Below the pieces are notes generated by a model. That model saw only the letters and a list, made by a program, of their open reading frames with translations. It did not search any database and had not been told where the DNA came from. DNA of 64,000 bases from positions 88,967 through 152,966 of the forward strand of contig WTBR01000057.1 in the NCBI GenBank assembly GCA_013138975.1. The letters run 5' to 3'. Each line of letters begins with the position of its first letter. The first letter of the stretch is position 1. The position numbers and the translations under genes are program-made. Below, one piece after another: positions 25,766-35,110 of this stretch. The DNA is from Bacteroidales bacterium (GTDB lineage: Bacteria; Bacteroidota; Bacteroidia; Bacteroidales; UBA12077).

Positions 25766-28138
25766 ATGTTAAAAAAGAATTTAAAATTAGCTTTTAGAGT
25801 ATTTTCAAAAAATAAAAATTATTTTCTGTTAAATCTTTTTAACCTCACTTTAGGATTGGTTTGTGGAATTGTAATATTGCTTTTTTTACAAAACTTTAAT
25901 AGTTACGATAAACTTCATAAAAATCATTCGAAGATATTTAGAATTGGATATGATTTTACAACTTCGGCAGGTAGGTCAATGAAAAAAGCGCTGTCCTCAG
26001 AGAAAATTGGTGGCATGTTAAAAGAAGAATGTCCTGAAGTTAAATCATTTGTTCGATTTAGACTCAAGGCTGAGGCTGTAATTAAATATGAAGATAAATC
26101 TTTTGTAGAGAAGCAAATTCTTTATGCCGACTCCAGCATTTTTAATGTATTTACACATGAATTTATCGAAGGTAATAAGAGTACTTGTTTAAGTAACAAA
26201 AATACTATTGTCATGGTAGAAAGTATGGCAAAAAAGTATTTTGGTAGTAATACTGCAATTGGTAAAATAATAAAGATTGATACGCTTAATTATGAAGTAA
26301 CCGGAGTAATAAAGGATTTGCCGGATAATATCCATTTAAAATTTGATGCTTTAGTAGACTATAAAGAATTTGGATATGGGTGGTTTACTACAACTTGTTA
26401 TACATATCTTTTTTTAAATGAAAACGCAAAAGTTGATGGTGTTTATGCAAAGTATCCTCAATTGTTTGAAAAATATATGTCGGAAGAATCACAAGCCATA
26501 AAAGCAAGGATAGATATTATTTTAGAGCCTTTAGCTGATATTCATTTTAATTCGGATTTGCCACAAGATTTTCCTCAAGGTAATAAAATGTATGTATTTA
26601 TTTTAGGTGTTGTTGGTTTATTTATTGTCATAATAAGCAGTATTAATTACATTAATATGTCAACTGCTTTTTCTGTAAATAGGGCGAAAGAAATTGGATT
26701 GAAAAAAATATTTGGAGCAAATAAAAGAACGCTCAGAGTTTATTTTATTGTTGAATCAATGCTATTAACAATAATTGCATACTTAATAAGTATTGTAATT
26801 GTCAGGCTTATTCTGGAAGCTAATTATTTAAATCAATTATTAAATTCAAAACTTCAATTTAAGTTTATCGAAAATATTGATTTGTTAGGAATGTCTTTAT
26901 TGTTAGCTTTAACGGTAGGCTTTATTTCAGGATTATATCCATCATTTCATTTGTCATCAATACCTCCAATTAGTGCGATTAGTTCAGGTTTTAAGCATAA
27001 AAAGGGGAGTGCTATATTTAGAAAAGCATTGATTGTTTTTCAGTTTATACTTTCTGTTAGTGTTTTAGTAGGAGTTATGGCAATGAACAAGCAAATTAAC
27101 TATATCAATAATAAAGATTTAGGATTTAACAAAGATAAGTTAATTACAATTCCTTTGGGAAATACAGATAATTCAACCATATCGGTTTTAAAAGAAAGCT
27201 TATCTAAAAATCCAAATATTTTATCAGCATCAACAGCTTATATCCTTCCAAATTCGCAAGAATTAATGTGTAATTTTAGAGTAGAAACAGAATCAGGAAT
27301 CGAGGAACAGTTATTTAATTGGCTAATTGTTGACTGCGATTATATTAAAACAATGGAGATACAAATTCTTGAAGGAAGAGATTTTGATAAAAATATAGTA
27401 TCGGATGTGAATACAGCATATATAGTTAATGAATCATTTTTAAAACATATGGGCTGGGAGCAGGCAGTTAATAAAAAAATGCAAATCATAAATGGAGGAT
27501 ATTTTAGATGGCCTGAAGGAAAAATTGTTGGACTTGTTAAGGATTTTAATATTAGCTCATTACACAAGGAGATTGAACCAATTATTATCGTTTTGTATTC
27601 TGGCGGATATTTGCATCTTAGATTAAGTGAAGACAATATGGCTAAGACATTAGAAGATATTGGTGCCATCTTTGCTGAAATAGCTCCTAATTGTTCATTC
27701 GATTATTCATTTATGGATGAACAGATATTACAATCTTATTCAAATGAGGTGAATCAATTTAAGTTAGTAAAATTGTTTTCAGTAATTTGTTTTCTGTTAT
27801 CATGTTTAGGTTTGATTGGTTTATCAGCGTATACAATAGCTAGAAGAACAAAAGAGGTTGCTATACGAAAACAATTAGGTGCATCAATAATTCAAATAAT
27901 TTCAGTATTGTTTAAAGATATCGCTGTTTTAATATTAATTGCAATTTTAATTACTATTCCTCTATCTAATTGGGCTGTAAATTTATGGTTAGAAAGTTTT
28001 GCATATAGGGTAAAGATTGGGAGTTTTATATTTATTATTTCAAGCTTAATTGCGTTCTTAATTGGATTTTTATCTGTTTTATATCACTCTTTAAAAGCTG
28101 CTTATATCAATCCTGTCGAAGCATTAAAATATGAATGA
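25766..28138 (+). CDS. MacB/FtsX-type ABC transporter permease
   Basis: 790 residues. Same two-halved layout as the other family members: N-terminal TM helix, FNSYDKLHKNHSKIFRIGYD, MacB_PCD-like domain, first FtsX TM set with EIGLKKIFGANKRTLRVYF and SGLYPSFHLSSIPP, then the second half (LGFNKDKLITIPLG, IVGLVKDFNI, VAIRKQLGASIIQII) and the C-terminal NPVEALKYE. It has no ATPase partner here. Divergence from the 19627-22059 protein is considerable, so these are old paralogues. It is bracketed by two copies of the same fold-back element. Confidence 0.9.
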   Translation: MLKKNLKLAFRVFSKNKNYFLLNLFNLTLGLVCGIVILLFLQNFNSYDKLHKNHSKIFRIGYDFTTSAGRSMKKALSSEKIGGMLKEECPEVKSFVRFRLKAEAVIKYEDKSFVEKQILYADSSIFNVFTHEFIEGNKSTCLSNKNTIVMVESMAKKYFGSNTAIGKIIKIDTLNYEVTGVIKDLPDNIHLKFDALVDYKEFGYGWFTTTCYTYLFLNENAKVDGVYAKYPQLFEKYMSEESQAIKARIDIILEPLADIHFNSDLPQDFPQGNKMYVFILGVVGLFIVIISSINYINMSTAFSVNRAKEIGLKKIFGANKRTLRVYFIVESMLLTIIAYLISIVIVRLILEANYLNQLLNSKLQFKFIENIDLLGMSLLLALTVGFISGLYPSFHLSSIPPISAISSGFKHKKGSAIFRKALIVFQFILSVSVLVGVMAMNKQINYINNKDLGFNKDKLITIPLGNTDNSTISVLKESLSKNPNILSASTAYILPNSQELMCNFRVETESGIEEQLFNWLIVDCDYIKTMEIQILEGRDFDKNIVSDVNTAYIVNESFLKHMGWEQAVNKKMQIINGGYFRWPEGKIVGLVKDFNISSLHKEIEPIIIVLYSGGYLHLRLSEDNMAKTLEDIGAIFAEIAPNCSFDYSFMDEQILQSYSNEVNQFKLVKLFSVICFLLSCLGLIGLSAYTIARRTKEVAIRKQLGASIIQIISVLFKDIAVLILIAILITIPLSNWAVNLWLESFAYRVKIGSFIFIISSLIAFLIGFLSVLYHSLKAAYINPVEALKYE

Positions 28139-28182
28139 TCTGGAAATTGATTTAATAAGAATATGTGTAGTTCTGATTTGTA

Positions 28183-28536
28183 ATACCAATTAAACATCAA
28201 AATGCCCCTTATAACGACAGCAAGGAAACGGCCTTTATTCACTTATATTTCTTCAAAAAATAATTCAATTTAGTTAAATAGTCGTGCTACGGCTAATTAC
28301 TATACTTTTTTCCTCAAGCCGTAGTGCGTATCATTTATCCGTGCTACGGCTTGTTAATTATGCAGTCGTGCTATGGCTAACAGAACTTGTCCTCAGGCTG
28401 TTGCGCAGTTTTATTCAAAAGCCGTAGTACGGATTTACTAAAACCACTGTGTTAATATCCGTGGCACGACTTGCTAATGATCTTAGCAAAAAATAATTCA
28501 AATTATTTATAGATCATATTGAAATTTAATTGGTAT
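28183..28536. repeat. MITE-like fold-back element, copy 2, with internal GTGCTACGGCT repeats
   Basis: 354 bp. The ends match copy 1 (ATACCAATTAAACATC and AAATTTAATTGGTAT). The interior is expanded by several hairpin units with the word CGTGCTACGGCT or its complement AGCCGTAGTGCG (about 28280-28480). It occupies nearly all of the gap between the convergent permease genes and could act as a two-way terminator. Confidence 0.85.
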
Positions 28537-28545
28537 AGTAGAGAA

Positions 28546-29250
28546 CTATACAAACTTTTCTCTCTTTTGTAAATTAATTAGCGACCACAATAAAGAAATA
28601 ACAGAGCCAATAACAAGCATTAAGCGGTTTTGATATAGTATATTTCTCCAAACCGATAAGCTAATATCACTTGGTACATTAAATGGATTTAAGAAAATAT
28701 TCCATTTGCTATGTTCAAGAGGCTCGCTTAAAAATAAAAAAAAGAGTCCGATAATAATGATTACTACAGCAGCTCCACTTGCATTTCGTAGTAAAGTAGC
28801 AAACAGAAAAGACAAGCATGATAAAAAAAGTAATGGATACATTAGCTCATAAACCATTTTAAAAACAGGGAAATGTAAAATTGCAAAAACAGAAAACCAT
28901 GCCATTAAAAGAAGAATTACAAAAAGCAAAACCATACTTATAATAAATCTTATTAAATAAACTTTGTAACGATAGTTTGGAACTCCAAAAATGATTTCTA
29001 ACATTCGAGCATCCTTATCGTTCTGGATGTTAAAAATTACAGGATAAAAAGCGATTAGTATTCCCGGGAAAATTAATGTTGCAAAAATATCTTTTTCGGT
29101 AACAGATATATTTGAAAACAGCATAATTCCTATTACCATTAAATAGAATGCTAATGATGCAATTAAGAAGAATATAAATTTATTAGCAAATATTATTCTT
29201 AGGTTGTATTTTAGGATATCTAGTCCTAGTTTTATTTTATCTGTTATCAT
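28546..29250 (-). CDS. ABC-2 type transporter permease subunit
   Basis: 234 residues with six hydrophobic helices: about 22-44, 53-72, 104-128, 134-152, 157-173 and 209-225. The segment VIFNIQNDKDARMLEIIFGVPNYRYKVY resembles the coupling region of ABC-2 permeases (compare EVIYARSMTNGEYILGKAL in the upstream relative at 41604-44960). It has no ATPase of its own nearby except the ATPase domain fused to the end of the 1565-residue pump encoded directly upstream, which presumably energises it. It is the last gene of the long efflux locus. The exported substrate is unknown. Confidence 0.75.
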   Translation of the reverse strand: MITDKIKLGLDILKYNLRIIFANKFIFFLIASLAFYLMVIGIMLFSNISVTEKDIFATLIFPGILIAFYPVIFNIQNDKDARMLEIIFGVPNYRYKVYLIRFIISMVLLFVILLLMAWFSVFAILHFPVFKMVYELMYPLLFLSCLSFLFATLLRNASGAAVVIIIIGLFFLFLSEPLEHSKWNIFLNPFNVPSDISLSVWRNILYQNRLMLVIGSVISLLWSLINLQKREKFV

Positions 29251-29278
29251 TTGTTTTTAATTCAAAGTTAAAAAAGTT

Positions 29279-29600
29279 AACCGCAAAGGCGTAAAGTTTC
29301 AGATTTCAAATTTCAGATTCCAGATTTCAGATTCCAAGTTCCAAGTTTCGGGTTTCAAGAATCAGGTTTCAGATTTTAGTTTTCAAGTTTAATGCATCTG
29401 GTATCATGTTTCTTTTTACTTTAATCTTGTATCTTTTATCCTGTATCTTGCATCCTGTATCTTGTATCCTGTTTGTTTTATCTTTTTACTTTTACTTTTA
29501 TCTTACATCCTGTATCCTGTATCCTGAATCTTTCGTCTTTCATCCTGTATCTTTCATCTTTCCTCTTTTTACTTTTATCTTGATTCTTGATACTAGCATC
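29279..29600. repeat. Degenerate short-word repeats (CAGATTTCAG and ATCCTGTATC)
   Basis: Starts with a CGCAAAGGCG word (29282-29291), then about ten copies of a ~7-9 bp word of the type TTTCAGATTCCAG up to 29400, and then about a dozen of the type TATCCTGTATCTTG up to 29600. The strand composition is strongly pyrimidine-skewed in the second part. An open frame of 73 codons across it is a by-product. I see no gene. Confidence 0.8.
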
Positions 29601-29606
29601 TATATA

Positions 29607-32600
29607 CTATTTGTCGTGCGTCAATAAATACAAATATGCATCTTCCAGGTTTGCGTTTGCTAATTTTGCTTCCGGTGTTGGAGCTTCGTCTGCAAGGCAA
29701 CGACAGCGAATGTTATCGCCATCTTTCATATGATGAATAATTGCATACTTATTTTTTAATTCTTCGAAATCCTTAGCAGGAATATTAAGCATCCAAACTT
29801 TTTCTTCAGCAATTTTAGCCATATTAATAGGAGCGCCCAGATACCGTACTTCTCCCTTTTTCATTACTGCCACCATACTACACGAGCTGGCTACATCTTC
29901 AATAATATGAGTTGAGAATATCACAATTCTATTCTTGCTTAATTCAACCAATAAATTTCTAAACCGGATTCGCTCTCTTGGATCAAGACCTGCTGTAGGT
30001 TCATCCACAACCAAAATTTTGGGCAAATGGAGTAGGATTTGAGCAATACCTATTCGCTGCTTCATACCTCCCGAGAATGATCCAATCTTTTCGTTTTTAT
30101 TCTCTTTCATATGAACAGCTTCTAAAACATATTCAATACGTTTGGTACGTTCTTCTTTATTATATAATTTCTTTAGAATTCCCATATAATGTAAGAAATC
30201 CCATGCAGTCATATTTTCGTACATACCAAATTCCTGAGGTAAATATCCAATTAAGCCTTGTAATTCTTCGCGCTTTTCTCTTACATCAATACCGTTAATT
30301 GTAATCTGTCCATAACTTTGTTCCAGAATTCCACAAATAATTTTCATTAAAGTAGATTTTCCTGCACCATTTGGCCCCAATAAACCAAACATTCCATTTT
30401 CAATATTAACAGATACACCTTTAAGTGCTTTAAAAGGGATTTTCTTTTTACCGATTAAAGGTATAAGCATAACAAATCGATAAAATCCTTTTCTTAAACC
30501 TTTAAATTTTCCTTTTATACGATTTATATTTATGTTTTTCTTGTATAAATTGTCAGATGTTACCTTGATTAATATTAATAAATACCACAATGCACCCATT
30601 GGAATTACTAAGCCGAGTAAGCCGTATTTGTCGTAAAATAAATACATTGCAAAAGCAGGAAAAGCCAGGATAAATAATTTAATGGTAAACATTAACAATC
30701 TTCTAATCCCTTTTCTTTTATTTTGTAATTTTAAATTATGGGCGTATTTTTTAATTGGAGCCAGTATGTATAAAGTAATTATATACAGTATTATTGGCAA
30801 TATAAAATACCATAATCCGCTTTCCAGATGGAAGTAAATGAAATATATTATAAACCCAATTAGAGGAGCTTGCCAAAATATTTGATCAAAGTCTTTAATT
30901 GAAGTATATTCATGTTGAATCCCTAATCGTTTACGGATGTTAATTCCCGATTTCCATTCACGTATAAATCTACTGTCCCAATCATATATTTTTACAAGAT
31001 TTCGAATTCTAATATGTAGAGTATCATTTTCGCCAATAAGCTCCTCGCTAGCATTACGCAAACTATTCTGAATAAAATATATTATTGCAGGGACACTTAT
31101 CATTAAAACTAGAAAAACAATAATTTGCCAGACTCTACTATCAACTTCGGTAAAAATTAAGTATGTTCCTATTATCCAAATCGTTATTTGTATAAGCTTT
31201 ACAAAAGATTTTTGCCCACGCATCCATTTTAAGCTTGCTTGCAATCCAGAATTTAAAGTTGGAATAAAAACTAATGTTAATATAGTACTAACTGCTAATC
31301 CACCAATTATGGTAACGGCGAAGGGTGTTCCAATTAAAGAAACATATTCGGCTTTACCCAGAGCTAAAGGTATTAATGCAATAATTGTAGTAATAGCTGT
31401 TATAAGAATAGGACGCAATCGGGCAAGTCCTGCCATCATTAATGCGCGAGAATCAGAATACCCTCTTTGGCGTAATACTCTGGAATAATCAATTAAGATA
31501 ATGCCGTTATTCACTACTATTCCGAGTAATATTAAAAATCCTGTTAAGACATAAGGGTTTAGAACAGATGTGCCTGTTAGGATAAGAAATAGTAAAGAGC
31601 CTATTGTTGCCATTGGAATTGAGAACATCATTACTATTGGTACTGAAAATGACTCAAATACGGATGAGAGAATCATATATATCAGAATAAAAGCAAATAG
31701 TAATAAAAACCCAAACTCAGCAAGATCATTTTCTTCATGTACAATTTCTAATGCTATTCCTGAAGGTAATGTCATGCCGGCAACTAATTCATCAATTTCC
31801 AAACGGGCTGCTTCCAATAAATCTTTTTCGTCGTTTACTTCATTAATAAATTGATAAACCAGCTCCAATTGTTTTTCTTGATTTGTGCGTTGTATGGTGG
31901 ATAATCCTTCGGCAAAATTAAACTTACTGATGTCTTGTAACTGAAATAGTGCTTCTTGTCCTCGAACAGTTAGAACTTTTAAGTCTTTTAAATTTCTATC
32001 TTTTTGATCCTCGTAAGCAATAGTTTTGATTTGAATATCATATTCTTCGTTTCCTTGTTTGAAAGTAACGCCACTTGAAAATTCATGCTGAAAAGAGTTT
32101 AATTCAGACAGAACGGAATTAACCGGAATATTATATAAAGCCATGAGTTGCTTATCGAAAGTCAGGTTTAATTCAGGACGTTTATCAGGAATTCTAATAT
32201 CAACCATTTCAACTGATGTTAGTTGCCCTAAATAGTATTTTACATCCTTAGCCTGGTTAAGCATTTTATCAAAATCCTGACCTTTAATAAGTACCTTTTC
32301 TCTTTGTGACCCAATACCCATAAATCGGCCAAAAGCATCGTCATCATAACTATTACCTCCAAAACGACCTGTTGCAGGTGGATCCCAACTGAATTCTGCA
32401 GGGTTTAATTCTTCCAATTTTTCCAGTACTTCGTTCTTAATTTTAGGAATTGAAAAATTTCTTACATCTTTAAAATCATCAATTAAAGTTATGGTTAAAA
32501 CGGCTTCTTCTTCATAAATCTGACTTACAATATCTTTCTTTTCATCAAGGTCTTCCAGCTTTTTCTCAGCTTCGGCAATTAAAATATCAGTATTTTCTAA

Positions 32601-34304
32601 TGTTGTTCCACTAGGCAATGTAACGTATAATGTAATGTCTTTTATTTCTGCTTCTTGTGTTGAAATCAGACTTATACCCAAACTAATTAATAAGGTAATA
32701 AAAAATATACCAAGCGCTCCTAAAATTGTTTTCCCGGGACTTCGCATACAGGTTTTTAATATTACCATGTAAATCTGAATCAGTCTATTATGATATGATA
32801 CTTTTTCGAACTGAATGGGTGTGTCATTTTTACGAAATTTCAAAAATGCATGAGTGATCATTGGGATTAATAAAAGAGCTACAAACAAGGATACCAGTAA
32901 AGTTGATATGATAGAAACCCCAATGTGTTTCCCGATTAATCCGATGAAAAAATCAGATGAAAATACGAATGGTAGAAATACCGTAATGGTAGTTAATGTA
33001 GCAGCAAATATCGATCTCCAAACTTCTTTTGTACCTTGCACAACCGCCTGATCAGGATGCATTTTTTTGGATGCAAGTCGATAAATATTTTCTAATACCA
33101 CAACGCTATTATCGAGCAACATTCCTATTGCCAGAGCCATACCCAAAAGCGTTAAGCTGTTTATGGTGATTCCAAATGCATAAAAGAAGTTAAATGCTGT
33201 AAATACAGAAATTGGAATTGCCAATGCAATGGCAACAACTAATCTAATATTTTTTAAAAAGATCCATAAAACAAATATGGCTAGTAATCCTCCAAGCAAA
33301 GCCAGTTGAATAATTGAATTGATATTATCTTCCATAGTTTTTGCATCATTTTTTTGCACAACCATTTCGATATCTTTTCCTTTTAAATCTTCGTTTAAGA
33401 CTTTAATTTGATCTTTTACATTGTTTGCAAGCTCAATAATATTAGCCTGAGAATCTTTTGTAAGGCTTATTGTAACTGCCTCTTTACCATTAATTCGACT
33501 ATATGATTCCTGCTCTTTTACGCCATAATGGATTTTAGCAATATCTTTAAGTTTAATCTTCCCTTGTTCCTTAACAACTAAATTGTGAATGTCGTTGATA
33601 TCGTCAAATTCGGAGATTACGTTTACAAAATGTAACTGATTGTTTTGTGTTACTTTTCCCGCAAAAGTTCTGGCTTTACTATTGTTGTTTAAAGCAGTAC
33701 GAACATCAGCAGGTGTTATTCCATAACTATCGCAAATATCCTGTTGAAGTATTATTTCTATTGATTTTTCTCGTCCACCAAATACTTCTGCATTTGCAAT
33801 GCCATCAATATTTTTTATCTCATTAATGATTTCTTTATCTGTAACATTTCGAACCCTGTCAATACCACCGCTACCACGCACCTGAATGGTCATGAACATA
33901 TTATTTAATTGATCAAGTTCGAATTTAAATGTTTGAACCTGAAATTCTTGAGGTAGTGATTTTTTTGCTCCGTCTATTTTTTCAACCAGCTTTAGATATG
34001 CATATTTTAAGTCTGTATTTTTCTGATACGATATCTGAATACTACCTGATTGCTGTCCTGATGTAGATTGAATTTTTTCTATACCTTTAAGTGTGCCAAT
34101 TGCTCCCTCTAATGGAATAATTGCCTGATTTTCCATGTACTTCGGATCAACTTCTAAGGGTGACGCAACTTGCACAAAAAGCATTGGATAAGTTGCATTA
34201 GGATATAGCTCTACCGGTAATTGTTTATAAGAAATATAACCAAGCATAGTAAGCCCTGTAAAGAGCATAGCTATTAGTACTTTTCGTTTTATAATGAAAT
34301 TCAT
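29607..34304 (-). CDS. RND efflux permease fused to an ABC ATPase
   Basis: 1565 residues, one uninterrupted frame. Residues 1 to about 1027 are a complete AcrB/HAE-type RND permease: N-terminal TM helix, porter domains, the TM4 motif MLLDNSVVVLENIYR, and GIVVNNGIILIDYSR in the second half. Residues about 1030-1260 carry six further hydrophobic helices unlike an RND. From about 1290 comes a full ABC ATPase: Walker A GPNGAGKST at 1310-1318, signature FSGGMKQRIGIAQ, Walker B ILVVDEPTAGLD. Its end (KVWMLNIPA ... NKYAII ... NLEDAYLYLL) is homologous to that of the stand-alone ATPase at 44962-45852 (HVWQVTTSG ... DKYAII ... NLEHAYVYFM). Proton-driven export and ATP-driven export are thus in one chain; the ABC part likely drives the downstream ABC-2 permease. 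Confidence 0.9.
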   Translation of the reverse strand: MNFIIKRKVLIAMLFTGLTMLGYISYKQLPVELYPNATYPMLFVQVASPLEVDPKYMENQAIIPLEGAIGTLKGIEKIQSTSGQQSGSIQISYQKNTDLKYAYLKLVEKIDGAKKSLPQEFQVQTFKFELDQLNNMFMTIQVRGSGGIDRVRNVTDKEIINEIKNIDGIANAEVFGGREKSIEIILQQDICDSYGITPADVRTALNNNSKARTFAGKVTQNNQLHFVNVISEFDDINDIHNLVVKEQGKIKLKDIAKIHYGVKEQESYSRINGKEAVTISLTKDSQANIIELANNVKDQIKVLNEDLKGKDIEMVVQKNDAKTMEDNINSIIQLALLGGLLAIFVLWIFLKNIRLVVAIALAIPISVFTAFNFFYAFGITINSLTLLGMALAIGMLLDNSVVVLENIYRLASKKMHPDQAVVQGTKEVWRSIFAATLTTITVFLPFVFSSDFFIGLIGKHIGVSIISTLLVSLFVALLLIPMITHAFLKFRKNDTPIQFEKVSYHNRLIQIYMVILKTCMRSPGKTILGALGIFFITLLISLGISLISTQEAEIKDITLYVTLPSGTTLENTDILIAEAEKKLEDLDEKKDIVSQIYEEEAVLTITLIDDFKDVRNFSIPKIKNEVLEKLEELNPAEFSWDPPATGRFGGNSYDDDAFGRFMGIGSQREKVLIKGQDFDKMLNQAKDVKYYLGQLTSVEMVDIRIPDKRPELNLTFDKQLMALYNIPVNSVLSELNSFQHEFSSGVTFKQGNEEYDIQIKTIAYEDQKDRNLKDLKVLTVRGQEALFQLQDISKFNFAEGLSTIQRTNQEKQLELVYQFINEVNDEKDLLEAARLEIDELVAGMTLPSGIALEIVHEENDLAEFGFLLLFAFILIYMILSSVFESFSVPIVMMFSIPMATIGSLLFLILTGTSVLNPYVLTGFLILLGIVVNNGIILIDYSRVLRQRGYSDSRALMMAGLARLRPILITAITTIIALIPLALGKAEYVSLIGTPFAVTIIGGLAVSTILTLVFIPTLNSGLQASLKWMRGQKSFVKLIQITIWIIGTYLIFTEVDSRVWQIIVFLVLMISVPAIIYFIQNSLRNASEELIGENDTLHIRIRNLVKIYDWDSRFIREWKSGINIRKRLGIQHEYTSIKDFDQIFWQAPLIGFIIYFIYFHLESGLWYFILPIILYIITLYILAPIKKYAHNLKLQNKRKGIRRLLMFTIKLFILAFPAFAMYLFYDKYGLLGLVIPMGALWYLLILIKVTSDNLYKKNININRIKGKFKGLRKGFYRFVMLIPLIGKKKIPFKALKGVSVNIENGMFGLLGPNGAGKSTLMKIICGILEQSYGQITINGIDVREKREELQGLIGYLPQEFGMYENMTAWDFLHYMGILKKLYNKEERTKRIEYVLEAVHMKENKNEKIGSFSGGMKQRIGIAQILLHLPKILVVDEPTAGLDPRERIRFRNLLVELSKNRIVIFSTHIIEDVASSCSMVAVMKKGEVRYLGAPINMAKIAEEKVWMLNIPAKDFEELKNKYAIIHHMKDGDNIRCRCLADEAPTPEAKLANANLEDAYLYLLTHDK

Positions 34305-34353
34305 TGAGTTGGTTTCATGTTTAAAGTTTCAAATTCAAAGTTTTTTTTCTCGC

Positions 34354-34470
34354 AAAGCCACAAAGGTTTTTTTTTATTTCTCGCAAAGCCGCAGAGACGC
34401 AAAGGTTTTTCTGTTATAAATTACTTGCTCATTTATTTTTTTCTTAGCGTCTTAGCGCCTTTGCGTGATA
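34354..34470. repeat. CGCAAAG word repeats, left flank of the first GxxExxY gene
   Basis: CTCGCAAAGCC and GCAGAGACGCAAAGG words at 34353-34407, then the complementary form TTAGCGTCTTAGCGCC TTTGCG at 34443-34467. With the copies at 34883-34907 they form inverted flanks around the next gene. Confidence 0.8.
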
Positions 34471-34485
34471 TTATTTTACTATGAT

Positions 34486-34887
34486 TTATAAATTATTAAC
34501 AATCCTTGTTATTCCGTCTTTTATTAATTTTTCATTAAAGTTTATTAATAAGCCGAGTTTTAATTTTGTTATTCTTAAATAAGTTAAAAGCTGTTTTGGG
34601 TGCACAGGCGCAATTGTTTCGACTGATTTTAATTCAATAATGACTTTATTTTCAACAATTAGATCTGTTCTAAAACCAATATCCATTTTAACACCTTTCC
34701 AAAATACAGGAATACCTTTTTGTCTTTCAACTTTTAGGTTTTGTTCTTTTAATTCATAATAAAGTATTTCTTCATAAACCGACTCCAATAACCCTGGGCC
34801 AAGTTTAACATGAATATCGTAACAGGTATTGACTATTATTTTAGATATTTCGTTTTCAGTCATTTTCTTATCTTTTATTTCTCGCAA
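34486..34887 (-). CDS. GxxExxY family protein
   Basis: 133 residues. The name-giving motif is GLLESVY, in LGPGLLESVYEEILYYEL, followed by VERQKGIPVFWKGV, DLIVENKVIIELKS and KQLLTYLRITKLKLGLLINF. This compact alpha/beta protein with D, then E-x-K in a PD-(D/E)xK-like spacing (DLIVENKVIIELKSVE) looks nuclease-like, but no activity is established to my knowledge. It sits between two efflux genes of the same strand without relation to transport, is flanked by inverted CGCAAAG repeats, and a divergent relative lies at 39502-39903. The neighbours suggest that it came in as a small insertion, by inference. Confidence 0.85.
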   Translation of the reverse strand: MREIKDKKMTENEISKIIVNTCYDIHVKLGPGLLESVYEEILYYELKEQNLKVERQKGIPVFWKGVKMDIGFRTDLIVENKVIIELKSVETIAPVHPKQLLTYLRITKLKLGLLINFNEKLIKDGITRIVNNL

Positions 34888-35110
34888 AGCCGCAAAGCCG
34901 CAAAGGATTTATTATTACGTTATATTGATTTTACGTGATTTGCAAATTGTTTACGATTTTTATTATTCTGTTTTTAATTATTGATTTTATTTTTTCTTTG
35001 CGCCTTTGCGTCTTTGCGTGATATTTTTTTATTTTTTCAAGATATTTATTTTTCTTAGCGTCTTAGCGCCTTTGCGTGATTGTTTTTTTAATATTATCGC
35101 CTTTGCGTGA
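34883..35110. repeat. CGCAAAG word repeats, right flank of the first GxxExxY gene
   Basis: CTCGCAAAGCCGCAAAGCC at 34883-34902, then the complementary words CGCCTTTGCGTCTTTGCG at 35001-35018 and TTAGCGTCTTAGCGCC and GCGTGA at 35057-35110. The last copy runs into the 3' end of the RND gene (stop at 35094). Confidence 0.8.

Noticed and set aside
29406..29627. Open frame over the word-repeat region
   Set aside because: Translation is a repetitive string of hydrophobic residues and serines produced by the repeats.
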